Assembly (NCBI RefSeq): GCF_024055715.1
Contig: NZ_JAMXMV010000020.1
Span: 1 to 64,000 of the forward strand
Source: Actinoallomurus soli
Lineage (GTDB): Bacteria > Actinomycetota > Actinomycetes > Streptosporangiales > Streptosporangiaceae
DNA: 64,000 bases
Direction of reading: 5' to 3'
A model generated the notes under the pieces. The model ran no database searches, had not been told where the DNA came from, and saw nothing but the letters and a program-made list of their open reading frames with translations. Shown here in pieces: positions 1 through 7,145 of the stretch (positions are counted from its first letter, which is position 1; each line of letters begins with the position of its first letter). Position numbers and translations under genes: made by a program.

Positions 1-63
1 CGGCTCGATCCGCTCCCACAGGCTGTCCCGCACGATCCACGGCGGCTGCTCGCCCTTCTTCAC
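1..63 (-). CDS. IS5-type transposase, N-terminal 21 codons only (cut by window edge)
   Basis: Reading the minus strand from a GTG at 61-63 gives 21 residues that run off the left edge. They contain PPWIVRDSLWERIEP, which looks like the N-terminus (DUF4096 region) of actinobacterial IS5-type DDE transposases, usually (D/S)xLWxRIEPLLP. No Shine-Dalgarno sequence is visible. The gene points away from the integrase that begins a few bases downstream, so an insertion sequence probably ends between about 64 and 125 and has removed the integrase 5' end. Family assignment rests on one short motif. The catalytic domain, the other IS end and any target duplication are outside the window. Confidence 0.55.
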   Translation of the reverse strand, partial: MKKGEQPPWIVRDSLWERIEP

Positions 64-68
64 GGAAG

Positions 69-1193
69 ATGATCAAAGCTGCCCGGCAGCCACCGTGGGA
101 CCGAAGTGATCATTTTGTTAGGACCTCCAAGACCGAAGCCCTCGCCGCGGCTGAGGACCTGGACAGTGACCAGCGCCGTGGAACCTTCATCGACCCCAAC
201 GATTCGCGCACCAGTCTGGCCGAGTGGGCGAGCCAATGGCGGAAGACCCACCTGGTCGCCGCCAGCACCCAAGCCAAGTACGACCACTACCTCGACCAGC
301 ACATCCTGCCCGCCTTCGGGCGCCTGGCTCTCGATCAGATCCGCCGTAGCGCGGTCAAGCAGTGGGCGATCGGCCTGCGCGCCCGTTACAGCCTGGCCAG
401 CGTCCGCGGCATCGTCACCCTCATGTCGCTGCTGCTGACCGCGGCGGTCGAGGAACGCATGATCGCCATCAACCCGATCCAGGGCCTGCGCATGGCCGAA
501 CCCCGCACCCACCACCAACCAGACGTCGACCTGCGGCAGACCGCCAAACGCCCGATTCCCACCAGCGACCAGGTCCTGGCCATCGCCGACCGCATCCACC
601 TACTCGGCGGACGCCCGGCGCAGGTGATGGTGATCACAGCCGCATTCACCGGGATGCGCTGGGGGGAGATCACCGGCCTGTCCAAGACCAACTGCCATCT
701 CGACCAGGGCTATCTGCGAGTCGACCCGGACAACGGATCACTGCACGAGGTTGGCGCGCGCCTATGGCTCGGCCCGCCCAAGACCGACGCCGCCGCCCGA
801 CGCATCGACCTGCCGCCCTTCCTTATCGTTCTCCTCCGAGAGGTCATCGATAGTCATGACCATCCGCAGGTGTTCATCACCCCAGATGGGCACTGGCATC
901 GGCGATCGAACTTCGCCCGCCGCCTATGGCGGCCCGCCTGTGACGGCGACCCCAGCCGCAAATGGCCGTTCATCCTGCCCGGGGCGGTCTTCCACGGCCT
1001 GCGCCACCACCACAAAACGATGCTGGATGAACTCGGCATCGAAGACGCCCTCAAATACGAGCGGATGGGCCACCGGATGCCCGGCATCGCCGGCGTCTAC
1101 AGCCACGTCACCGACCCCATGCGGCAAAAGCTGGGGGACCGGCTTGAGCAACGCTGGACCACCCTGACCGTCCGCCGGGCGCAATCGTCGTGA
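69..1193 (+). CDS. Tyrosine recombinase / phage-type integrase, probably 5'-truncated
   Basis: This is a site-specific tyrosine recombinase of the kind carried by actinomycete integrative elements. The core-binding SAM-like region is at about residues 45-130 and the catalytic domain at about 160-365. The expected catalytic set is visible: R197 in TGMRWGE, H309 and R312 in HGLRH, H335 in GHR and Y344 in VYSH. Family members normally start with an arm-binding domain that leads into a KTEA segment and a QRRGTF segment. Here KTEA appears at about residue 21 and the preceding 20 residues do not resemble that domain. The ORF start at 69 also abuts a divergent transposase start. I infer that an IS insertion removed the N-terminus. 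It reads toward the tRNA-Val(GAC) gene 3' end, its likely attachment site. Confidence 0.85.
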   Translation: MIKAARQPPWDRSDHFVRTSKTEALAAAEDLDSDQRRGTFIDPNDSRTSLAEWASQWRKTHLVAASTQAKYDHYLDQHILPAFGRLALDQIRRSAVKQWAIGLRARYSLASVRGIVTLMSLLLTAAVEERMIAINPIQGLRMAEPRTHHQPDVDLRQTAKRPIPTSDQVLAIADRIHLLGGRPAQVMVITAAFTGMRWGEITGLSKTNCHLDQGYLRVDPDNGSLHEVGARLWLGPPKTDAAARRIDLPPFLIVLLREVIDSHDHPQVFITPDGHWHRRSNFARRLWRPACDGDPSRKWPFILPGAVFHGLRHHHKTMLDELGIEDALKYERMGHRMPGIAGVYSHVTDPMRQKLGDRLEQRWTTLTVRRAQSS

Positions 1194-1216
1194 CCTCGAC
1201 CCACCTCGTGCCGAGG

Positions 1217-1335
1217 GGGAGCACGGCCGGGAGCATCACCGGGAGCACTGCTCCCGGTGACCCCGACCCACGAAAAGTACCGACCCCTACCTACGGAATG
1301 GGTAGTCCCGATCAGTTGTGGAGCACCCTGCTCCC
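1217..1335. repeat. Cluster of GGGAGCA repeats between integrase and tRNA
   Basis: GGGAGCA occurs as a direct repeat at 1217-1223, 1229-1235 and 1241-1247, exactly 12 bp apart. The inverse TGCTCCC occurs at 1249-1255 and 1329-1335, and a partial GGAGCA at 1320-1325. Five or six copies in 120 bp, phased in part and placed between an integrase gene and its probable attachment site, is what arm-type integrase or excisionase binding sites look like. That role is inferred. Confidence 0.5.
1236..1260 (+). terminator. Hairpin after integrase
   Basis: Twelve complementary bases on each side (TCACCGGGAGCA / TGCTCCCGGTGA) are separated by one base, 43 bp after the integrase stop. A real loop would open a few pairs. 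No U-tract follows, so it could be a GC-type terminator or a protein-binding palindrome made from the GGGAGCA repeats. Confidence 0.45.
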
Positions 1336-1367
1336 GATTCCGGCCCATCGTTAGCGTCGGAAACCAA

Positions 1368-1400
1368 AATGCAGGCCAGACACATGGTCTGACCTGCATT
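1368..1400 (-). terminator. Rho-independent terminator of the tRNA operon
   Basis: A 14-bp stem with one mismatch (AATGCAGG... / ...CCTGCATT) and a 5-nt loop begins 4 bp past the encoded CCA of tRNA-Val. Read on the minus strand it is followed by TTTGGTTT. Its position and U-rich tail fit termination of the three-tRNA transcript. Confidence 0.7.
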
Positions 1401-1404
1401 AACA

Positions 1405-1479
1405 TGGTGGGCGATACTGGGATTGAACCAGTGACCTCTACCGTGTCAAGGTAGCGCTCTCCCACTGAGCTAATCGCCC
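1405..1479 (-). tRNA. tRNA-Val(GAC)
   Basis: A complete cloverleaf on the minus strand: acceptor GGGCGAT/ATCGCCC, T-arm with GGTTCAA, and anticodon stem CTACC/GGTAG around loop TTGACAC, giving anticodon GAC (Val). Positions 1407-1405 read CCA directly after the discriminator A, so the 3' CCA is encoded. The tRNA-Cys, tRNA-Gly and tRNA-Val(CAC) genes here do not encode it. It is the last gene of the Gly-Cys-Val operon and the likely attachment target of the adjacent integrase. Confidence 0.95.
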
Positions 1480-1502
1480 TCGCGAAGCAGAGTGTGCTTC
1501 AG

Positions 1503-1573
1503 AGGTGGAGACGGGATTTGAACCCGTGTACACGGCTTTGCAGGCCGTTGCCTCGCCTCTCGGCCACTCCACC
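1503..1573 (-). tRNA. tRNA-Cys(GCA)
   Basis: Minus-strand cloverleaf with acceptor GGTGGAG/CTCCACC, T-loop GGTTCAAAT and anticodon loop CTGCAAA, giving anticodon GCA (Cys). The 71-nt length is usual for tRNA-Cys. No CCA is encoded. It is the middle gene of the tRNA operon. Confidence 0.95.
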
Positions 1574-1600
1574 GAGTGAGGCCTTGGGGAGACCTCTCCG

Positions 1601-1673
1601 AGCGGACGACGGGATTCGAACCCGCGACCCTCACCTTGGCAAGGTGATGCTCTACCAACTGAGCCACGTCCGC
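1601..1673 (-). tRNA. tRNA-Gly(GCC)
   Basis: Minus-strand cloverleaf with acceptor GCGGACG/CGTCCGC, T-loop GGTTCGAAT and anticodon loop TTGCCAA, giving anticodon GCC (Gly). It is the promoter-proximal gene of the operon. No CCA is encoded. Confidence 0.95.
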
Positions 1674-1772
1674 GTGTCTCGGGGGCGTCCCCCCTCGGCA
1701 ACGGGGTAAACACTAGCGGATCCTCGGCCCAACTCCCAACTCGATAGGACCGGACCGCGTCGCAGGCGATCT

Positions 1773-1810
1773 TTCGACGGCCGTCGAAGCGTGTCCGGCG
1801 TACCGTCGAA
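1773..1810. promoter_or_regulatory. Palindromic operator upstream of the ArsR-type gene
   Basis: TTCGACGGCCGTCGAA at 1773-1788 is a perfect 16-bp palindrome. Its half-site CCGTCGAA is repeated at 1803-1810, ending two bases before the ATG at 1813. A dyad plus half-site over the start of an ArsR-type gene is typical of an autoregulatory operator. It could also control the outward tRNA-Gly promoter region. Confidence 0.6.
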
Positions 1811-1812
1811 CC

Positions 1813-2532
1813 ATGCGAGCACCGTACGACTCGGACATCGCGCCGGTGGCCGCGCTGCTGGCGGACCGTACACGCGCGTCGATGCTGACGGCCCTGCTCG
1901 ACGGCCGTCCGCTCGCCGCGGGGGAGCTGGCCAGGACGGCGGGAGTCAGCGCCGCGACGGCCAGCTCTCATCTGGCCAAGCTGCTGGACGGCGATCTCGT
2001 GGCCGTCGTGCGCCAGGGCAGGCACCGGTACTACCGCCTGAAGGGCGCCGAGGTGGCCGCGGTGATCGAGGCGATCAGCCGGATCAGCCCGAACGTCGAG
2101 GTCCGCAGCCTCCGCCAGTCGCGGCAGGCGCGCGCTCTCCAGGAGGCCCGCACCTGTTACGACCACCTGGCCGGCCGCGCCGGGGCGGCGCTGTTCGAGG
2201 CGCTCCTCAGCCGGGACCTGCTCGAGACCGTAGATCCGGCGTTCGACGATCCCGCGGCGTCCGCGTACGAGGTGACCGACAAGGGGGAGCGGCAGCTGTC
2301 CTCGATCGGCGTCGACATCGCCGAGGTGCGGCGGGCGCGCCGGAGGTTCGCGGGGCACTGCCTGGACTGGACCGAGCGCCGTCCTCATCTCAACGGCGCT
2401 CTCGGCGCGGCGCTCACGGCCCGGATGATCGAGGACGGCTGGTTCACGCGCGGATCGGCGCGGCGGGCGCTGCTCGTGACGGAGAGAGGCCGGAGCCGGC
2501 TGGCCGACGTCTTCGGCTGCGTCCTTGGCTGA
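1813..2532 (+). CDS. ArsR/SmtB-type winged-helix transcriptional regulator
   Basis: A 239-residue DNA-binding repressor. The N-terminal winged helix (about 5-85) has the ArsR pattern of a short helix, then LARTAGVSAATASSHLAKL as recognition region, and a wing ending HRYYRL. The C-terminal half (about 95-235) contains CLDWTERRPHLNGALG, a segment typical of the long actinobacterial ArsR subgroup, whose ligand is generally unknown. The classical ELCVCDL metal-binding box is absent, so metal sensing is not supported by sequence. ATG 1813 follows the operator so closely that the transcript may be nearly leaderless. The FnIII cassette lies downstream on the same strand, beyond a repeat block, and is a possible but unproven target. 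Confidence 0.85.
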   Translation: MRAPYDSDIAPVAALLADRTRASMLTALLDGRPLAAGELARTAGVSAATASSHLAKLLDGDLVAVVRQGRHRYYRLKGAEVAAVIEAISRISPNVEVRSLRQSRQARALQEARTCYDHLAGRAGAALFEALLSRDLLETVDPAFDDPAASAYEVTDKGERQLSSIGVDIAEVRRARRRFAGHCLDWTERRPHLNGALGAALTARMIEDGWFTRGSARRALLVTERGRSRLADVFGCVLG

Positions 2533-2560
2533 CCCGTCCCGGCTGCCCGGCTGCCCGTCT

Positions 2561-2655
2561 GACCGGCCCTGGCTCGTCTGACCGGCCCCGGCTCGTCTGA
2601 ACGGCCCCGGCTCGTCTGAACGGCTCTGTCTCGGTTGAGCGGCTCCGGCACGACA
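2561..2655. repeat. Five tandem 19-bp repeats in an intergenic gap
   Basis: The gap between the ArsR gene and the FnIII gene (2533-2834) is filled largely by a 19-bp unit, GACCGGCCCCGGCTCGTCT, at 2561, 2580, 2599, 2618 and 2637. The first three copies are nearly identical and the last two are degraded. A looser version begins near 2531. No ORF with coding character covers it. It may be a variable-number repeat or a spacer with hairpin potential. The remaining 2656-2786 shows no further feature. Confidence 0.85.
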
Positions 2656-2834
2656 GGGTGGTGCCGGCCCGGCTGACCGTCGCGGCTGCGTACGGCATTT
2701 CTTCCACTCCGGATTGAACCGTCTGTCACGCCGTTGCGTCCGAATATCGCGCACTCGCCAGGTTTAAGAGGCCTGGACACATTAGGGTGGCCCTGCGTCG
2801 CAGCGACGTTCGGGCGCGGAGGGGTGACGAATCG

Positions 2835-5027
2835 GTGAGCGGGGAGCGTAGGTTCTTCCGTCGTGATCGGCTGACCGGGCTGATCGCGATCGGCGCGGTC
2901 GGGGTGTTGTGCGTGGCCGCGGTGGTCTTCGGTGTCGGAATGGCCAGCGCGAAATACCATCTCGCCGATGTCGGCGGCTGGCTGACGTCGTCCAAGAAGG
3001 GCGAGCTCGTTCACGTCAACGGGCTGTCGGGCAAGGTCGACGGCAAGGTCACCCTGTCGGGTACGGCCGGCCACAAGATGCGGGTGATCCAGCAGGGCGG
3101 CGTCGTCCTCATCGTGGACGAGACGACCGGCGTGGTCAGCCGCGTCGATCCGGCCCACCTCAACGTCGTTCAGGGAGTCTCGTACCGCGGCGCGGCCGGC
3201 ATGCAGGTCGTGTCCGGGTCCGGCGCCGCGTACGCGCTCGACCAGATGAAGGGCAGCGTGCAGCGGCTGGACGCGATGAGCCTGGCCACGGAGGGCGACC
3301 CGATCAGTCTGACCGGACCGCTCGGCGCGGCCGCCATCGACGCCAAGGCGACGCTGTGGGTGCCGGTGCCCACCAACGGGCAGGCGGCCTCGGTGCAGAG
3401 CGGCAGGCCGGGGCAGCCGGTCGGGGTCGGCCGGGCCGGGGACGACCTCGCGCTGACGATCGCGGGCGGCTCAGCCGTCGTCACGGACTTCACCACGGCG
3501 GAGAGCCTCGTCCTCGGTGACGGCGGCATCCGCGTGAAGGTCAAGCTGCCCTCCGTCGTGGCGCAGCTGCCCAAGGGGCAGGTCACCGCGCCGCCGACCG
3601 CCACGGACGGGCAGCTCGTGCCGCTGCTGGCCGGGAAGTCGCTGATCGTGATCAACGCGGGCAGCGGCTCGGTGAGCAGCGTCGCGCTGCAGCTGCCGCA
3701 GCATAAGCTCATGACCCCCCAGGTCCTCGGCCAGCGGGTCTACATCCCGGACCAGAGCTCGGGCAGCCTCCTGGTGTACGACTCCGCGACGAACCGGATG
3801 GCCCCGCAGGTACCGGTCACCGGGCGGCCCGGCCCGCTGGAGGCGTTCGTCAAGGACGGCCTGCTGTGGGTGAACAATCCCGACAGCCCGAAGGCGGTCG
3901 TGGTGGACGGGTCCGGCGCGCACAAGCCGGTGCAGAAGTACACCGGCAAGGTGCCCGGCGGAGCCGAGAACCCGATTCCGAAGGGCGACGACCAGGGGCA
4001 GGACAACAACCAGCCGACGTCGAACGCGCCCGCGCCTCCGGTGCCGACGTCCGGGCCGCCGGTGCCTCGCCTGCCGATCCACCCGGGGCACCCGAGGTCG
4101 CACAAGCCGTCGATCAAGCCGCCCAAGACGCCGCCGACGCACAAGACGGACCCGCCGAAGGTCACGCCGCCGAACAAGCCGACCAACCTGCGTGCGACCC
4201 CGCAGCCGGACGGGAGCATCAAGGTCGACTTCCAGCCCGGCGGAGGCGGTACGGCGACCGGCTACAAGCTCGTCGTGCCGGCGGGCCTGACCGCCACGCC
4301 CGCCACGATCCCCGCGGACGGGCCGGACTACACGTTCACCGTGCACGGCGGAACCTGCGGCACCGAGTACGTCTTCGCGGTCGCGGCGACGTACAAGAAC
4401 GGTGACCACGACTCGGACATCGAGTCGGACGAGTCCGACCCGACCCTGTCCTGCACGCAGCCCGACGCGCCGAGCGGCATCACGGGCAGCGGGACCGCGC
4501 AGGGCGCGAAGATCGGCTGGCAGGCCCCGCCGAACGCCAAGGGAGTGACCTACAGGCTCCAGGTGACCGGCCCGAAGTCCTACACCAAGGACAGCATCTC
4601 CGGCACGTCGGTGACGATCCCGACCATCTGGAAGAACGGCTCGTACACCATCCGGGTGACCGCCTCCAACGGCGCCGGCGGCAAGACCGGCAGCGCGACC
4701 AGGGCGCTCACGGGTCCGACGCGGACGTACAACATCCACAACGGCGGCAACGCGAACGAGAGCAGCTTGATCTGGAGGCAGGCGGATCCCAACAGCGGAA
4801 CCGCTGAGGCGATCCAGAACGCCAACACCCAGCAGGTGCGGGTGGACTGCCAGAAGATCGGGGTGCAGTACAACCACCCGAACGGCAAGGCGGCGTTCAG
4901 CGGCAAGCTGTACGACCACGTGAACCACAACGGTCACATCGGCTACATGATCGGATACCTGGTGAACACGCCGCACTCGCCGTGGCAGGAGCTCGCCGGG
5001 CCGACCATCTGGGAGTGTGCCGGCTGA
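2835..5027 (+). CDS. Membrane-anchored FnIII-domain surface protein
   Basis: A type II-like secreted protein of 730 residues. A basic N-terminus (GERRFFRRDRL) precedes a membrane segment at about 14-38. An extended beta-rich, probably propeller-like region follows (about 40-375). Then come a Pro-rich cell-wall-spanning linker (about 375-449), two fibronectin type III domains (about 450-542 and 543-628) and a C-terminal region of about 100 residues with three Cys in total after residue 510. I prefer the GTG at 2835, preceded by GGAGGGG at a 10-nt distance, over the GTG at 2787, which has no ribosome site. The stop overlaps the next start (TGATG), so it is translationally coupled to the MoxR gene. 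FnIII/MoxR/DUF58/transglutaminase cassettes are widespread in actinobacteria. Their function is not firmly known, but they are thought to concern extracellular protein assembly. Confidence 0.85.
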   Translation: MSGERRFFRRDRLTGLIAIGAVGVLCVAAVVFGVGMASAKYHLADVGGWLTSSKKGELVHVNGLSGKVDGKVTLSGTAGHKMRVIQQGGVVLIVDETTGVVSRVDPAHLNVVQGVSYRGAAGMQVVSGSGAAYALDQMKGSVQRLDAMSLATEGDPISLTGPLGAAAIDAKATLWVPVPTNGQAASVQSGRPGQPVGVGRAGDDLALTIAGGSAVVTDFTTAESLVLGDGGIRVKVKLPSVVAQLPKGQVTAPPTATDGQLVPLLAGKSLIVINAGSGSVSSVALQLPQHKLMTPQVLGQRVYIPDQSSGSLLVYDSATNRMAPQVPVTGRPGPLEAFVKDGLLWVNNPDSPKAVVVDGSGAHKPVQKYTGKVPGGAENPIPKGDDQGQDNNQPTSNAPAPPVPTSGPPVPRLPIHPGHPRSHKPSIKPPKTPPTHKTDPPKVTPPNKPTNLRATPQPDGSIKVDFQPGGGGTATGYKLVVPAGLTATPATIPADGPDYTFTVHGGTCGTEYVFAVAATYKNGDHDSDIESDESDPTLSCTQPDAPSGITGSGTAQGAKIGWQAPPNAKGVTYRLQVTGPKSYTKDSISGTSVTIPTIWKNGSYTIRVTASNGAGGKTGSATRALTGPTRTYNIHNGGNANESSLIWRQADPNSGTAEAIQNANTQQVRVDCQKIGVQYNHPNGKAAFSGKLYDHVNHNGHIGYMIGYLVNTPHSPWQELAGPTIWECAG

Positions 5028-6016
5028 TGACGGCCGAGGTTCACGGGGCGTCCGACGCGGACGCCCTGGCAGGACGCTTCGCGCAGTTGTTCGGGGCGCT
5101 GGCGGGCAACATCGAGCGGGTCGTCCGCGGAAAGCGGGAGAACGTCGAACTGGCGCTGTTGTGCCTGCTCAGCGAGGGACATCTGCTGCTGGAGGACGTT
5201 CCGGGGGTCGGCAAGACCACGCTGGCCCGGACGATCGCGGCGAGCGTGGAGGCGCGCTGGACGCGGATCCAGTTCACGCCCGACCTGCTGCCGTCCGACG
5301 TGACGGGCGTGTCGATCTTCAACCAGTCCAACAACCGGTTCGAGTTCCACCCGGGCCCGATCTTCGCGAACATCGTGGTCGCCGACGAGATCAACCGGGG
5401 TTCGCCGAAGACCCAGTCGGCGCTGCTGGAGGTCATGGAGGAGCGGCGCGTGACGGTGGACGGGCAGCCGCACCCGGTGCCCCGGCCGTTCATGGTGATC
5501 GCGACGCAGAACCCGGTCGACATGGACGGCACGTACCCGCTGCCGGAGGCGCAGCTCGACCGGTTCCTCATGAAGATCTCGATGGGGTACCCCGACCACG
5601 CCTCGGAGGTCGCCGTGCTGGCGGGCACGCCGACCGGGCCGCTGATCGACCAGCTGCCGAAGGTCGCGGGCCGGGACGACATCAAGAACATGATCGACTT
5701 CGCGAGCCGGATCCACGTCGCGCCTCCGCTGTACGACTACCTCGTGCAGGTCGTCGCGATGACGCGCCGGCACCCCGACATCCGCCTGGGAGCCAGTCCC
5801 CGCGCGAGCCTCGCGCTGCTGCGGGCCGTACGCGTGCGGGCCGCGGCGGCCGGCCGGTCCTTCGTCGTCCCCGAGGACGTGAAGGGCCTCGCGGCCCACG
5901 TCATCGCCCACCGGCTCATGCTGACGCCGGAGGCGGAGCTGCGCGGCCGTACCGCCACGGAACTCGTCGCCGAGGCCCTCTCCCAGGTGCCGGTGCCGCA
6001 GTCCACCGGGGTCTGA
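5027..6016 (+). CDS. MoxR-family AAA+ ATPase
   Basis: A 329-residue MoxR-type AAA+ chaperone-like ATPase acting in the cytoplasm. The Walker A GVGKTT is at about residue 61-66, Walker B VVADEIN near 118, and sensor 1 ATQNP near 160. The C-terminal AAA lid helix bundle contains SPRASLALLRA. The ATG at 5027 overlaps the preceding stop in TGATG. An in-frame ATG 45 bp upstream lies inside the FnIII gene and is less likely. MoxR proteins paired with DUF58 proteins are believed to aid maturation or insertion of partner complexes, which fits its place in this four-gene unit. Confidence 0.93.
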   Translation: MTAEVHGASDADALAGRFAQLFGALAGNIERVVRGKRENVELALLCLLSEGHLLLEDVPGVGKTTLARTIAASVEARWTRIQFTPDLLPSDVTGVSIFNQSNNRFEFHPGPIFANIVVADEINRGSPKTQSALLEVMEERRVTVDGQPHPVPRPFMVIATQNPVDMDGTYPLPEAQLDRFLMKISMGYPDHASEVAVLAGTPTGPLIDQLPKVAGRDDIKNMIDFASRIHVAPPLYDYLVQVVAMTRRHPDIRLGASPRASLALLRAVRVRAAAAGRSFVVPEDVKGLAAHVIAHRLMLTPEAELRGRTATELVAEALSQVPVPQSTGV

Positions 6017-6017
6017 G

Positions 6018-7145
6018 GTGCTCACGCCCGTCGGCTGGGGGGTCGCCGCCGTTTCGGCGGTGCTGTACGCCGCCGGCGCCCTGCTCGGCTACCCCGAACC
6101 GGTGGCCCTCGCCGTCGGCGGTCTCGTCGCCGTCGTGACGGCGGTGCTGTGGACGCTGCCGCGGCCCAGCCTCACCGTCGTACGCGAGGTCACGCCGAAT
6201 CGCGTCGCACGCGGCGAGTCGGCCTCCGGCGTCCTGCACGTCACCAACACCGGCCGGATGCGCCGGGCGGGGATGCGGGCGTACGACGCGTGCGGCGGCG
6301 GGCGGATCGAGGTCCGGGTGCCCGTGCTGCGCCCCGGCAGGGCCGAGACGATCCGGTACCCCCTGCCGACGGACCGGCGCGGGGAGATCCCGGTGGGGCC
6401 GCTGCGGCTGGTGCGCGCCGACCCGTTCGGCCTCGCCCGGCGCGTACGGGAGTACGGCGAGCCCCGCACCCTCCTGGTCCGCCCGCACACCGTGGCCCTG
6501 CCGCTCCTGCCGTCCGGGCGCAACCACCACCTGGAGGGGCCGACGTCGGACACCGCGCCGGCGGGCACGGTGACGTTCCACGCGCTGCGCGAGTACGTCG
6601 TGGGCGACGACCTGCGCCACATCCACTGGCGGTCGAGCGCGCGCACCGGCACGCTGATGGTCCGCCAGCTCGTCGACGCGAGCATGCCGCAGACGACGGT
6701 GGTCGTGGACACCGACGCCGGCGCCTACGCCGACGCGGACGACTTCGAGCTGGCCGTGGACGCGGCGGCGTCCGTGGCGGCCGGCGCGGCGGGCATGAAC
6801 TTCCCGGTCCGCGTCCTCACCGCGGACGGGCCGCTCGTGGAGACCCGCGGCGGCGCCCACGACGTGGAGGAGATCCTCGACCGGCTGGCCGGGCTGTCCC
6901 GTACGGACGCCGCGCACGGCGCGGTCGAGGTCGCCCGGCGCGTACGGGCGGGCGGGGCGCTCGTGCTCGTGACGGGCGGGCGAGGGGAGGTCTCCGGGGC
7001 GGGGACGCTGCGCCGGCGGTTCGACCGGGTGGTGTGCGTACGCGTCCGGCCCGACGCGCCCGGACCGCGCCTGCCCGGCGTCGCGCTGGTCGAGATCTCC
7101 GACCTGGCGGAGCTGCGTGCGGCGTGGAAGGGCACGACCCGATGA
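6018..7145 (+). CDS. DUF58-domain protein
   Basis: A 375-residue protein with two N-terminal membrane helices (about 5-45), a beta-sandwich-like middle, and the DUF58 domain containing the usual LREYVVGDDLRHIHWRSSAR segment (about 192-210). The DxSxS-like VVDTDAG segment suggests the vWA-like fold of this family. It starts at GTG 6018, one base after the MoxR stop, and its own stop overlaps the next ATG. DUF58 proteins are regular partners of MoxR ATPases. Confidence 0.92.
   Translation: MLTPVGWGVAAVSAVLYAAGALLGYPEPVALAVGGLVAVVTAVLWTLPRPSLTVVREVTPNRVARGESASGVLHVTNTGRMRRAGMRAYDACGGGRIEVRVPVLRPGRAETIRYPLPTDRRGEIPVGPLRLVRADPFGLARRVREYGEPRTLLVRPHTVALPLLPSGRNHHLEGPTSDTAPAGTVTFHALREYVVGDDLRHIHWRSSARTGTLMVRQLVDASMPQTTVVVDTDAGAYADADDFELAVDAAASVAAGAAGMNFPVRVLTADGPLVETRGGAHDVEEILDRLAGLSRTDAAHGAVEVARRVRAGGALVLVTGGRGEVSGAGTLRRRFDRVVCVRVRPDAPGPRLPGVALVEISDLAELRAAWKGTTR

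Larger units (their letters stand above)
1..1404. mobile_element. Right end of a tRNA-integrated element (inferred)
   Basis: A tyrosine integrase gene lies directly against the 3' end of a tRNA-Val(GAC) gene, separated only by repeats and hairpins. This is the standard arrangement for integrative elements and prophages using a tRNA 3' end as attB. The element would extend left, out of the window, and the attachment core would be in the 3' half of the tRNA (about 1405-1450). No second tRNA 3' fragment is visible in this window, as expected if the other boundary is upstream. The integrase looks truncated, so the element may be immobile. Confidence 0.4.

Noticed and set aside
2561-2655. 19-bp repeats considered as CRISPR or an origin iteron set
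   Set aside because: No spacers, no cas genes, no replication gene or AT-rich segment nearby.
1438-2754. 438-codon minus-strand open frame across the tRNA genes and the ArsR gene
   Set aside because: It runs through structured tRNA genes and antisense to a conserved regulator. Its Arg/Gly/Pro-rich content is typical of GC-driven antisense frames.
3471-4976. Long minus-strand frame opposite the FnIII gene
   Set aside because: Arg/Val-rich shadow of a well-supported gene, with no conserved motif.
6149-7141. 331-codon N-terminal extension of the transglutaminase-like ORF
   Set aside because: It is an alternate frame of the DUF58 gene. The coupled ATG at 7142 begins just before the first membrane helix.
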